Shown here: in pieces, positions 10,839 through 23,164 of the stretch
How the letters are laid out: every line of letters begins with the position of its first letter
Numbering within the stretch: the stretch's first letter is position 1
NCBI GenBank assembly: GCA_036971475.1
Contig: JBAIZL010000001.1
Span: 281,868,425-281,932,424 of the forward strand
Reading direction: 5' to 3'
Length of the DNA stretch: 64,000 nt
Source of the DNA: Prosapia bicincta
Lineage: Eukaryota; Arthropoda; Insecta; Hemiptera; Cercopidae
Translations under genes and position numbers: made by a program
The notes under the pieces: generated by a model
Told to the model about the DNA's origin: nothing
The model's database searches: none
The model's input: the letters and a program-made list of their open reading frames with translations, nothing else

Positions 10839-11566
10839 TGAATATATAAGAAAGATGTAAAAGTAATGGTATAACTGACATTAGTTTTGAAGTAATTTTA
10901 AGTTTCAAGGCATTCTAAATAATTTACAAAACTTGTGACGCCGCAACGGCGTCTCCATTATTTGAAGATTTACATAAAATTAAAATCTAAACAAGACGAA
11001 GTGGTTAAAAATATAGTAAACGGGAAATAGTGGGAAAATGTTAACATTACAGAAATTTCAATCGTACTAGTCTTTCTAAACTCAGAATTTGATGTTCTTA
11101 TAAAACAGAGCACTGTCTATACGTTAGGCCTATATTGCTATACAGTTATTTTACATATAGCAACAAAGTATCTGCTATAATAGGTTTGGAGTGGTGTAGA
11201 AAATTAATAAATAAATCTCCTAACTTAAGCCAAACGATGTCTAAGACCAAGGGGGACCGAGGCCACTCTTTCGCATCAGCAACCGGTCAATATACATTAG
11301 AATGCTAATTTTTACTAACTAAAGTTAACTCTAACCGGATAGCTTTTTTGCTATTTGTAATATACAATAATTATATTAACAACTTGTAGCATCTGTGGTT
11401 TAATTTTTGTATTTTAAATAAATAAAACATAACCACAAACGCTTTATTTAAATCCTTATGTACATTTCGATTCCAAAGCAGTCATCTTCAGTGGAAATTA
11501 TTACAAGAACTGTAAATAATTAAATATTTTTGTATTAATTTTTTTCTGAAGATAATTAATTGCTTT
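10839..11566. other. AT-rich stretch, nothing recognised
   Basis: No coding frame, array or element end could be supported. Confidence 0.35.
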
Positions 11567-11692
11567 GCAATAGAAGTATACATAAAGGTTCAAATTAAAA
11601 GTTTTTGTTATTAAGGAGTTTTATTTATTTCAAATAATAAAAGTATATTGCAAAAACCTCACCTTACTACAACTTAATGTAATTGTTTCTCC

Positions 11693-11750
<58 letters not shown>

Positions 11751-12260
11751 AAGTAACAAGTAAATCTGAACAAAAGTGGCGCCTTGAATATACTGTATAA
11801 TAAAAGATTGTATATACAATTACCAACATTCAATTCGGCTCTATTGAATTGAATATTCTTTTATTTTAGTAAATAATTTTTTCTGCGGGCAAAATAAGAT
11901 CAAATTTATTTAGAATTTATGTCGGGGTAGTATACATAAAGGTTTAAATTGAAAGTTTTTGTTATTTAGGGGTTTTATTTATTTAAAATAATAAAAGTAT
12001 ATTGCAAAAACCTCACCTTAAACACTTTTTCTAGTCCGCGACATATTTATTAAATAATCTTTCCTTACTTAGAATGTATTTATAAGTAACAAGTAAATCT
12101 GAACAAAAGTGGCGCCTTGAATATACTGTATAATAAATAATAGTATACGATTACCAACATTCAATTCGACTCCATTGAATTGTATTTTCTCTCATTTTAG
12201 GTAAATAGTTTTTTCTATGGGCAAAATAAGATCAAATTGATTTAGAATTCATGTCGGGGT
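11567..12260. repeat. Two-copy tandem duplication (about 330-365 bp)
   Basis: GTATACATAAAGGTT begins at 11567 and again at about 11931. Each copy continues through GCAAAAACCTCACCTTA, AAGTGGCGCCTTGAATATAC, ACCAACATTCAATTCG and ATGTCGGGGTAG. Where copy 1 carries a (TA)n run of about 48 bp (11698-11746), copy 2 has about 60 bp of unique sequence, so the middles differ. Confidence 0.85.
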
Positions 12261-13234
<974 letters not shown>

Positions 13235-13237
<3 letters not shown>

Positions 13238-14540
13238 TGTTTATAACTCGCCACTAAGGCTAATTTCAACTGTAAAGACGGGTGTGGAATAAAGTTAACA
13301 CAGTGAAAACACAAGGACCATAACTTTTTTAAATTGGCCATCTATAAATTTACACTGTATGCAAATTTCGGTTCCAATAGGCTGTGGCAGATAACATAAA
13401 TGTGGGTCACCTGGTTACAGAAATGTACATAAAGTGTCAGTTTATAGTTGATAAATTAATTTTAAGAAAATTCTAATTAATTCACGTTCACAGTTGCTCC
13501 AGAGAATAGGTAATGAGTAGAGTTAATGTTTAGACATCCATGTCATGAAGTTTTTAATTCACTCCTATATTTATATTTATAATATGTAAAGTATATTATA
13601 TGTGAGATGAAAATAACGAACTTTAAAATTTTACATTTTTCTACTACAGAACCGAAAAATTTTGATGAAAAATAATGAAACATTTTCGGGTTTGGTTTCT
13701 TGATACCTGGCTCATTGCCTTGTAAATAGGGCTAGTGTCCACCAATTGTTATCTAAGTTACATGTTTATTTTATTTTTGTCTTTATTTACGAGTTTTAAT
13801 ATTTATTTTATTTATATTGAAATAAATTATATATATAAATAGGTTTATATTATGCATTTACGAGTATAATATACCAATAATATATGTAGCGTAGTGCGGA
13901 ACTTGTAACTGTGCACTTCGCAATGAGTAATCGCACTAAAATACTCGTATATTGTAGTATACTTCGTATAATACCACTTCTTAAAACATGTTACAAATTG
14001 AAAAATTCTATACATCAACAACTTCTGCATCCGTTATGTCCATACATATTTCAGGATTGTATGCTATTTCATACCGATGCTAATTTCTCTAATATTTACC
14101 GTCTCAGGCAAATCAGTGTTTTGACAGTCCTTATCATGTTTGTATAAAAGTATTTATACTACCCCTCTACTTCCCATCTCGCCTACTGCGATCTCTCTAG
14201 GTCAAGTCCAAAGTGACGTGGTTCGCACGATAGTTTGCTTAATTAAAGTAGCACTTAATCTTATATTGCGAACAACCGCTTTAGAAAATTGAACCCATTG
14301 CCGATATAGTCGCAAATTCAAGTAAATAAATGCATACCAGACATCTATCTATCTATATATATATATATATTTATATTTATACATACATATATCTTGTTTA
14401 TATTATATGTATATATATTGGTTTATTGCATATATAGCGTATATTGGTTTAAATTTGTGCATGAAAATAATATAGGCTACTGCTCATACGTCAGTAGAAA
14501 GTTGAGTAAAATGTAACAATCTATATTACTGATACTGTTT
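13235..14540. other. AT-rich stretch with a small TA microsatellite
   Basis: No family resemblance in any short frame. A short ATCT/TA run lies at about 14343-14372. Confidence 0.35.
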
Positions 14541-14550
14541 CGAGACCTAC

Positions 14551-14601
14551 TTTAACGATAGGCCGTTGTAGTCATACAGGGCACGTACGACATCTAAATC
14601 C
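14551..14601 (-). CDS. Possible 51-nt internal exon encoding an SH3-like start
   Basis: On the minus strand a pyrimidine-rich tract, CCCTTGTCATCCTTCTCAAG, ends in an AG acceptor just before 14601. A GTAGGT donor follows 14551. The 51 nt between them encode DLDVVRALYDYNGLSLK in the open frame. ALYDY is the signature opening of SH3 domains, which bind proline-rich peptides in signalling and cytoskeletal proteins. The exon would have phase 2 at both ends. The frame is also open upstream to 14735, so an exon starting further out is possible. Against it: one short motif can occur by chance, and no neighbouring exon with the rest of an SH3 domain was found within the window. Confidence 0.3.
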
Positions 14602-15109
14602 CTTGAGAAGGATGACAAGGGCGTGGTTTGAATTGAGTGCATCATTACAGAACGTAATATAACACTTGGGGAAGTACTGGGCTTTATGGTGGTACTGTTC
14701 TTAGTACAGAGAAACGGAACTGCTTTACATGGCAATGTATGTTTTTTTTACAAATTAATGGCGCGGAAAATTTATATTATGTGCAATTTGATGAATTGAA
14801 AATTACATAATTATAAAAAATTTTTTTACTAAATTTACGGTAAACTATTTATATAGTGGATTATATGTTTTAGTTCCTTCTATTAGTTCACAATCTCCTT
14901 ATATATCCTCGTATCTTGTTCTAACTTACAATTGTCAAAGAATACATTTTATTCATCCACTCAAGTTCGAATTCTTTTTTTTATAACTTGTAGGTGATAA
15001 GACTTGATGTAAATACAGCTTTATCAAATATTAATTCATTAAATAAATTAATTGAATTCGTTTTAGTTTTATATACGAGAACAACGTTTCACGAATATAC
15101 ATACATACA

Positions 15110-15133
15110 TACACATACACACACACACACACA

Positions 15134-15189
<56 letters not shown>

Positions 15190-15419
15190 TCGCAATATGT
15201 ATTCTTGTGTATTAATAATAAAAACTAAGTCAAAATAAAAATACAAGAATTATAATTGAATTTACAATTCAAAGCTTTTCGTTGGCTAACAGTACCAACA
15301 TCATCAGGAATATTAAACAAATTGTTTAATATTCCTGATGATGTTGATACTGTTAACCAATGAAAAGCTTTGAATTGTAAATTCAATTATAACTTTTGTA
15401 TTTGTATTTTGACTTAGTT

Positions 15420-15488
<69 letters not shown>
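15110..15488. mobile_element. Palindromic Penelope-like insertion with (TA)n tails (palindrome 3)
   Basis: Arms 15217-15320 and 15322-15425 are inverted copies. Each contains the core order CTGATGA, T, stem II, GAAA, AGCTTT, GAAT. The left arm (read on the minus strand) has the best version: stem II GTTGGT/GCCAAC with loop ACTGTTA, and a 4-bp stem I ATTC/GAAT. The right arm has substitutions in stem II. The ends GACTTAGTTCTTTA and a TATTGCGATATT segment are followed by (TA)n runs on both sides (15140-15185, 15424-15486), with a short (CA)n further left. Insertion into repeat R defines its outer limits. Confidence 0.78.
15240..15318 (-). ncRNA. Hammerhead-like ribozyme motif in palindrome 3 (left arm)
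   Basis: Minus-strand order: ATTC, CTGATGA, T, GTTGGT, ACTGTTA, GCCAAC, GAAA, AGCTTT, GAAT. Stem II is 6 bp with one U-G pair. Stem I is 4 bp. Stem III is the palindrome AAGCTT, which can pair only as a very small hairpin or between two molecules, as in dimer-type hammerheads known from Penelope-like elements. The cleavage-site base would be U. The extra U after the core matches the motif at 10.7 kb. Confidence 0.6.
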
Positions 15489-15489
<1 letters not shown>

Positions 15490-15639
15490 AAATTAGTTAT
15501 TCCGTCCCTTTTTACTTAAAACAAGTGATAACATATGATTTCATAAAATACCTGATTTTATGTTCTTTTTTCATATTTAAAAGCTTGTTATAAACATGCG
15601 TGCTACAGCAGTATAATATGCGAATACCCACCACACCAT

Positions 15640-15859
<220 letters not shown>

Positions 15860-15914
15860 GTACTCCCCTCAAAATCCTATTAGTTTTATAATCTTTTTAA
15901 AATGAACGTCTATA

Positions 15915-16261
15915 TCAAACACGCCATGTATAGCCTACAACTAACCGCCTAAGTACCCTTTTTATTGTTATTAAAATAAGTCGTTTATCAAGCAGACTTC
16001 GTTTTGTTGTTATTTGATACATGTTATTATATACTCATTCAACATTTATATATACATCAATGCGTAATAGGTATTTACAAAAAAATCAAAAACTGCTTAA
16101 AATAGAAATTAAAAATGTCTAAGTTCTAATTAACCGACAGAAAATTCCAACTAACCGCGATTTTTTAACATTGTTTAAATACATAATGCTAGTGAACAGG
16201 CAGAGAGTTGAATAAATAAATAATTCTAATTGTAGAAGTTTAAATAATCCAAGCTCCACTG
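15915..16261 (-). mobile_element. Tigger/pogo-type terminus remnant
   Basis: The right end AAGCTCCACTG at 16251-16261, followed by TA, reads inversely as TACAGTGGAGCTTGGATTAT, a pogo/Tigger-like terminus. Inside lie AACTAACCGC and TAATTAACCGACAG, which resemble the sub-terminal 'ggttaatt' blocks of such elements. The left end and any transposase were not found. Confidence 0.45.
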
Positions 16262-16639
16262 TATCATCTATCACTTGAAACAGTGGTTGGAATAAATGAA
16301 GACACGCGAGATGCGGTTATGATTTGCTATTGAGTTGTGCGTATTATACTGGCAAAATCTACAACTGTGGAATGCAAAGCTGCATTGCCTTAGTTGGTAA
16401 TTGTATCAATAGGCCACCAATCCATTGTTCAAACCTGTAGGTTACAATGACGCACATCCAAAGCCATCTTCATACTGTAGTTCCAGCTTCCATTGGATGG
16501 TTCACTGTCTTTCGCCCCTGGAACTGATGATCATTTCTTTGTCATTGTTTCTGGTCTGTCAAACTTTCTGGTCATTGTTGATCACTGTTTCAAAGTGTTC
16601 GGCGACTTTTTCCACATATCTGGCCAGCATTTCTCGACG

Positions 16640-16953
16640 TATTGTGTGATACCGTCCGTCCATGGAGGTCTTCAATTCGTTCAAAACGTAGGGAGGAAGT
16701 GGTGGTTACACGCCTTCGGGTTGGCCACTCTTTTGCAACTCATGGATATTTGATGCGTCGTGAAGATCCACCAATATGCCAATACTGCGGTAATATCTTC
16801 ACAATAAGACATATTTTAGTAGATTGTGTTAGTGTTAGCAATATTCGTGCCCTTTTTAATTTAAAAGGCAGTTTAAAGGTGGTGCTAAGGGACGATGCCT
16901 CGACCATTGACCGAGTCATCGCTTTCTTGCACCACTTGAAAATATTTTTTTAA
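16640..16953 (+). pseudogene. Non-LTR retrotransposon ORF2 C-terminus
   Basis: The frame ending at 16953 reads RREEVVVTRLRVGHSFATHG, then YLMRREDPPICQYCG and FTIRHILVDC. This matches the end of the pol protein of jockey/I-type non-LTR retrotransposons: an LRxGHxxxTHxxL segment followed by a C-x2-C-x9-H-x4-C zinc-knuckle-like motif (CQYC, H, C all present), then a weak leucine-rich tail. Only the last 90 or so residues of a protein usually near a thousand long are left. The segment just upstream is disrupted. The T-rich stretch 16955-17260 could be its 3' untranslated region. Plus-strand orientation. Confidence 0.8.
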
Positions 16954-17535
16954 ATTTAATACTTAGAATATATTTTTTTTATTTTGTTTATACATATAAT
17001 TCTCTGTGTTTCTTTTATTTATTTTAATTTAATTTATTCTGTGTTCTTGTTATTGTTATTGAGATTTATTTATTGATAAATTGTTACCTATTATTGTTTT
17101 ACATATTGTTATTATTTATTCACTTTTATATTGTTTTTTGTTGTTATTTTGTTATTTATTATTGTTATAGATTTATTGTTGTTTTTTGTTTTGTAATTTT
17201 TGTTGTATTTAAATTTATTTGGTTTTACTTAAAATATTGCGTTCCGTGTCAGATTTTGTTTGGCGATGATAACCACAATTGGTTTTTCGCCAGGGGGAAA
17301 CAAATATCGACGTATTTGTATTGTATCCTTGAAATAGGCCTATGCCCACACCATCTCAGTCGGGTTACAAAGACAATAAATAGTACGGAGAGGAGCAGAT
17401 AATTATGTGTCCTAACTCAGATTTTATGCTGTCCCATAAGCTTGTGGATATGGACAAATGTGTCTAAATAGTTCCGGTTTTAGATGACCTTCATAGAAAG
17501 GGAATTCTATATTAGAATTCCCCCCCCCCGCGTAA
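16954..17535. other. T-rich tail of the retrotransposon remnant and unassigned sequence
   Basis: 16955-17260 is strikingly T-rich with TTATT repeats and could be a decayed 3' UTR. Beyond it nothing is recognised apart from a short poly-C at 17520-17528. Confidence 0.4.
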
Positions 17536-17539
17536 AAAT

Positions 17540-17915
17540 GGATCACAACATTATCCTTTACGCATTCCATCCTCACACATTTACGGTTTTGTTCTCGGTG
17601 TAATGGATATTTTCCAATATATTGTTAAGAAAGTACGCAATATAACTGTACTACAAATGAAAAATATACATTCTACGATAATGTTTTATTTAATAAAAGA
17701 GTAGAATAGTTTGCCGCCGCGAGTTACCGTAAAATGCATTACACCATCTTTTTCAATTTATATTTTAATTTAATGAAAAAGATGTGTAAAAATTTAGAGT
17801 TACGAAAAATAACTCGTGGTCTTGTAATAATTTCAAGTAGATTAAGATAGAAAATTATAAAGATTAAATATTGTCAATGATTGGTCCCCTGCGGCGTTTA
17901 GCAGTCAAAGACCTA
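17540..17915 (+). repeat. Dispersed repeat Q, copy 1
   Basis: Matches 22226-22590 in inverse orientation. Shared blocks in order: TTGTTCTCGG, TAATGGATATTTTCC, GAAAAATATACATTCTA, GATAATGTTTTATTT, GTAAAATGCATTACACC, AAATAACTCGTGGTCTT and GCGTTTAGCAGTCAAA. Within it GGTGTAATGGATATTTT and its near inverse GTAAAATGCATTACACC (17597-17748) suggest a small terminal-inverted-repeat element. Confidence 0.82.
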
Positions 17916-19829
17916 CCTCGGCCTTATTGTAAAATCTTTGTTGTAAAATCTCTTCTTGTAATAATTTCTCGTCAAGCCATAGAAAAGTTAGACCATAGAT
18001 ATTTTATAAAGTTTTTAATTAAATAAAACGAGGATGTGTATCATTGAAATGGTTTTTTTGTAGAACTTAATAACAGAATAAATAAACTTTATTAAATAAT
18101 ATTAGATAGAAAAAATGGAATTTTAAAGGATTAGATAGGTATGTGACCTAAGGTAAGGTAGGCTAGAGAAATAAAAGTCTAATCCCCTATGTATGTATTA
18201 GTGAGCTGTGCTTTTGTGTGTGTAAAACCCAATCCTTTTCAAGTTTTGAATAAGAAATATAGTAACTCTAATACCAAGTAAGGCTCAATTTCAAGTAAAT
18301 GGTGAACTTCTCAGATCTGAAGAACAGAATGAAAATGGGAATGGTGAATATACACAGTAACGTCATACGTTGATACTCGTTAATAAGGATATATTTGAAG
18401 TTAACAATTAAATTTAGCCTTTTCTATAATTATGTTATCATTTCTTATTTTTTTAAATACAATTTTATAATATCGATTCCTTTTGATTTTTTTTGAGTTA
18501 AGTTTAAATATTTAATATGCGTGTGTGTTGTAACGTTTTTGGGTTCATATTTCAATTCTTCCTTATCGAAATAATAAATGAACTATATATATTAGTATAA
18601 TTTTAGCTGTTTTATTTTAAATAATACTTAATAATTAAATATTTAGTAAAATTACAAAATGTACAAAACATTTGAAAAATCTAGCGGGAGTAAACTATTC
18701 AAAAAAATAAAATTTTGTTTTAACGGTGGCAGTTTTTTTTCATTACTCTTTCCTTTATTCATTAACTCATAATCGTGTTGATTTGTGTAATGTCTGTATT
18801 GTGATATAAGAAAGTATATTTAATTATTTCGAACTCTTTAAATATCAGAGTTGATTAGAGAAATACACAGGTGTTTGTAATTTTCTTTAACAATAACAAT
18901 AGCGAGAATATTTGTGTTCGTAAGAAAAGTATAACTTGGAAAACAAAGCTCCGGAGTGCTAGAAACTGTCTAAGCGTTATCCATTATCTGCATCTTGTAA
19001 GAGGGTGGGAGGAAAATGAGTTTCCCCAGAGAAAGGGAGGGTTTTCATTAGACTGTGTAGAAAGTGTGTGATTAATATTCGACAGACAAGAAAGGTAAAT
19101 CCAGAGAGAAGTTTTTTTGCTTCGGTTTTTTATGTTATTGCTTTCTTTGATTAGCTACCGTGCATTGTGTGGTTTGACTTCTCTTCACGCCGGTTGAGAG
19201 CAGGTCTGCGTATGGAAATGCTGCCCTTGAGACGTCAAAATGTTTTCCTTTCCTTGGTACCAGGGAACACGAGGTATTTTCTTTGACCGTTATTTATTCA
19301 TTTCCCCCTTTCCATATAACGGCAGACATCTCTTTATGGCCACCGTGATGGTGAATAGGTCTACTATAGATATCTTAATTCCCCACTCTCTACTTTCTAT
19401 GGTATTCTCAAAATACAAAATAAACAAAGAAATATAAAACTAATAAAATAAAATGAGAGTTAACATGGTTCGGACACGTAAAGGTGATGTCGGTGTCGCA
19501 GGGAAATTTCTATTCCCTCTCATCCTTCGCAGGCGATAAATATCACTACTTGGGCGTCTTAAAAGTTCGAAAGAAATTCTGTCCATTGAATTTGTCCCGT
19601 TTTTTTTCTTTGAATGAATTGTACATTAAATATACCTTAAAACACAATTTAATTTCTATTTACCTTTAAAATATGTCTTACCTTTAGGGTTATAGATAAA
19701 AGATTGAAAGCATTCAGTTATTGTCTTATTAACAGCGTTATTGTAAACAGGTCATGGTTATTATAAATTAAGGTATGTCATAGCACATAGGCACGTAATC
19801 ATTGGGGTTCTATAAATTATAAAATCTAA
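17916..19829. other. AT-rich stretch, nothing recognised
   Basis: Only short frames without family resemblance. Confidence 0.35.
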
Positions 19830-19985
19830 ATGAATGTGAGTCACATGACCTCAGCAATTGAAAAGCGTCCCTCCTGGGTGCACGTGCGTATCGTGACAAA
19901 GGCCGGATGAGTCACGGCGTCGTTGCAATTATTACATCATGAGTCGCCAGAATTCCCTCTTTTCGCTGTCACACAAAGGAATTTT
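19830..19985. promoter_or_regulatory. Possible regulatory cluster of bZIP and E-box motifs
   Basis: Within 150 bp lie TGAGTCA (in GTGAGTCACATGAC, 19836-19850), CACGTG (19881-19886), a second TGAGTCA (19908-19914), TTGCAATTATTAC (19923-19935) and ATGAGTCG (19939). TGAGTCA is the AP-1 type bZIP site and CACGTG the bHLH E-box. The block is also GC-richer than its surroundings. No gene is visible next to it, so this is a motif-density call only. Confidence 0.3.
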
Positions 19986-21129
19986 TTGCACACAACAGCT
20001 CCGGCAAAATTAATTTTCCCTGAAGTTCAGTTGAAAAAAAAGTAGCGTTAGGAATTTTTATCGGCCGCAAATGTTTAGAGAATTTCTACCTCAAATACTT
20101 GTTTCGTGGTTTCATTTCAAACTTTAAAGTGCATGAATTGTGTTTTGCAGTGTATTTTGAACATAAGGACTTTATACCAGTAATAATAAAATTATTAAAG
20201 TATTGTTTGTTGTAATAAATAATAAAGGTTGTAAAGAGTAGCATAAGGCGAAAGTTCAATGTAACTAGTTGTTTATTTCTATTTTAATCAACCTTTCAGT
20301 CATTTACAGGGTACTTCATACTAAATAAAACCTTTTGGAATTTGTTTAACAACAAATCTAAAGTAGTTTTCTAACTTTTGTCTGTGCTGTCTAATCGGAC
20401 TCTTTACTATTTATCATCTTATATCGTCCGGAACTAGAAAGTAACTGAGAAAATAATACGAGTTGCTTTTCTATTCCGTTTGAAAGATTCCGCCAACCAC
20501 TTCATTTCGAGAGTCCTTTGAAAGAAGTAGGCTAAACACTTATTTATGGTTAAAATGTTTGAAACATATCAAAAGGTTTCCATAATTCGTTGAATACTAT
20601 TGTTTTTGTAAACAATATATAAGGTAATTATCTAATGTTAGAATAGTGTTTTGTTACTAATTTTAGTAGTGTCATTAACATTATGGTTTGCAATACACAA
20701 TATTTACACAAATACAATTCTACACAATAAGTAGGCCTACAATGAAATACTTGTTCGCCATGCGGTTCTCCTATCGTCTTTGCGTAAACAAATCTCATAT
20801 CTAATTTCAGCAGCATCATTGATTCAACACCTCCCCTCTGGGTCGATCTCAGCTTTGTTGTTTCCCCCGTTGATGGAAAGAAAACTTATCCTGTAAGCTG
20901 AAGAGATTTACCGGGCTCTGGAGAGTCATTCATCTTTTACAATCTAATCATCTTTTAACCTCTCTGTATATGACCATAGATATCGAGCGGAAAATAAACT
21001 GGAATCCAAGAACATAACTATTGTATTAGTTACAACTTGTTCTGTGTGTCTTTATACTTGCTGCAGTTGCCCATTAAAATGGTCCTATTCGATCTCTTCT
21101 TGAACTGCCTTTTCTTTGATAGCTACTGA
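19986..21129. other. Unassigned sequence
   Basis: No coding or repeat structure recognised before the 151-bp array begins. Confidence 0.35.
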
Positions 21130-21134
21130 CAGTT

Positions 21135-22100
21135 TCTAAAGAAGATGAGCTGCGTAGACCAAGACATTACAGAGTGACATGGTGGTTTATATTTAACTAT
21201 TACCACCACATGGGAGACCGGAAACTGGTTCATCAGTCGTATTGTTACATTGAGGGTTTAAGAAATCTCCACTAACCAAAATATTTCGAAAGAATATGAG
21301 CCGCGTAGACCAAGACATCATAGAGTGGCATGATGGCTTTACTACCTCATGGGAAACCTTTTACAGGTTCATCAGTCGTATTGTTACAATGAGGGTTTAA
21401 GAAATCTCCACTAACCAAAATATTTCGAAAGAATATGAGCCGCGTAGACCAAGACATCATAGAGTGGTATGATGGCTTATATTTGACTATTACTACCACA
21501 TGTGAAACCTTTTACAGGTTCATCAGTCGTATTGTTACAATGAGGGTTTAAGAAATCTCCACTAACCAAAATATTTCGAAAAAATATGAGCCGCGTAGAC
21601 CAAGACATCATAGAGTGGCATGATGGCTTATATTTGACTATTACTACCACATGTGAAACCTTTTACAGGTTCATCAGTCGTATTGTTACAATGAGGGTTT
21701 AAGAAATCTCCACTGACCAAAATATTTCGAAAGAATATGAGCCGCGTAGACCAAGACATCATAGAGTGGTATGATGGCTTATATTTGACTATTACTACCA
21801 CATGTGAAACCTTTTACAGGTTCATCAGTCGTATTGTTACAATGAGGGTTTAAGAAATCTCCACTGACCAAGATATTTCGAAAGAATATGAGCCCGTAGA
21901 CCAAGACATCATAGAGTGGCATGATGGCTTATCTTTGACTATTACTACCACATGTGAAACCTATTACAGGTTCATCAGTCGTATTGTTACAATGAGGGTT
22001 TAAGAAATCTCCACTGACCAAAATATTTCGAAAGAATATGAGCCGCGTAGACCAAGACATCATAGAGTGGCATTATGGCTTATCTTTAACAAATACTACT
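21135..22100. repeat. 151-bp tandem satellite (about 6-7 units)
   Basis: GCCGCGTAGACCAAGACATC recurs at 21300, 21439, 21590, 21741, 21892 (with a 2-base loss) and 22042. The regular period is 151 bp. The interval 21300-21439 is 12 bp short. The first unit (about 21149) and the last are diverged, and the middle units are almost identical. Confidence 0.95.
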
Positions 22101-22225
22101 ACGTAGGGTACCAATCACTGTTTTATCAGCATTCTTGTTAATCGGAGGTTTTAACCGAACCTTTCCAGAAAAGTCAGTGTAATAATTTGCCTAAAAAGAT
22201 TTTAGAAAAACTGCTGCTGTTGTTT

Positions 22226-22590
22226 TTTGACTGCTAAACGCTGCATTCATCGACAATATCTGAAGTGCTGTTTTAACTTTCCATTTTAATTTACGTACAA
22301 GTTTTCCAAAGACCACGAGTTATTTTCCTACCTATAAACCTTTAAACATTTTTGTCATTAAATTAAAAATTTAAATTGGGAAACGCGGTGTAATGCATTT
22401 TACGGGAACTCCTTAAGGCAAACTCTAAGCTGTTCTTCAAATAAAACATTATCTTAGAATGTATATTTTTCATTTTTAGCACAGCTATATTTCATACTTT
22501 CTGTAGAAGAAAATGGAAAATATCCATTACGCCGAGAACAAATGCGTAGGTGATAAGAGGGGATGCGTGAGAGAGAATGTTTTGATCCCT
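22226..22590 (-). repeat. Dispersed repeat Q, copy 2 (inverted)
   Basis: Inverse of 17540-17915, as described for copy 1. It begins about 125 bp after the last unit of the 151-bp array. Confidence 0.82.
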
Positions 22591-23164
22591 CTTCTGAATC
22601 CGTTTTACATTAGAAGGGTTATATTGGATTTACGTTAAGTAAGGATATGCCACTATGTTAACCTCAGTTGGGGTGTGTAGTAATCGTTTATATATTCGGA
22701 CAGTGTCTCGTGTTTAATTTAATTCTAAAGTGAAGGGTTTTTTTTGGTTGGAAATGTAACGAGATATCAGGCGCAGGATTTTATAACATATCATGTAATT
22801 GCTTTGGGTACTTTGGATCTAAGTCTAAAAAGCAAATTTAAATACGAATTTGGGTCTTTCGTATACTGTTGGAATTTACAATGATGATATTAAATACAGA
22901 GATAACATTTCCACGTATACTCTTTTAGAGTAAAGTAAGTTATTTTAGTCAGTATTTATAAGATTTTGTGTGACGACAATTGAGATGAAACGTCGGCCAT
23001 GTTAGCTTTATTCCATATAACCTTTTTTTAACGAACTTAGAATAATTTACTTATTTGCCATTCTAACCTTTATAATACCTTTACCCAAGTACCCTTAAAT
23101 AGTTTTGTTTCAAAATATAAAAGATATATTTATTTTTTGCCAATTTGAAAACCTTTGCATTTTT
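22591..23164. other. AT-rich stretch, nothing recognised
   Basis: No supported feature. Confidence 0.35.

Larger units (their letters stand above)
14880..15570 (+). repeat. Dispersed repeat R, split by an insertion
   Basis: 14880-15100 matches the left part of repeat R (CACTCAAGTT, AATACAG, TCATTAAATAAATT, TTTAGTTTTATA). 15490-15570 matches its next part (TTAGTTATTCCGTCCC, AAGTGATAACATATGATT, CTGATTTTATGTTC). In the copy at 42690 these blocks are adjacent, so about 390 bp were inserted here. Confidence 0.72.
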
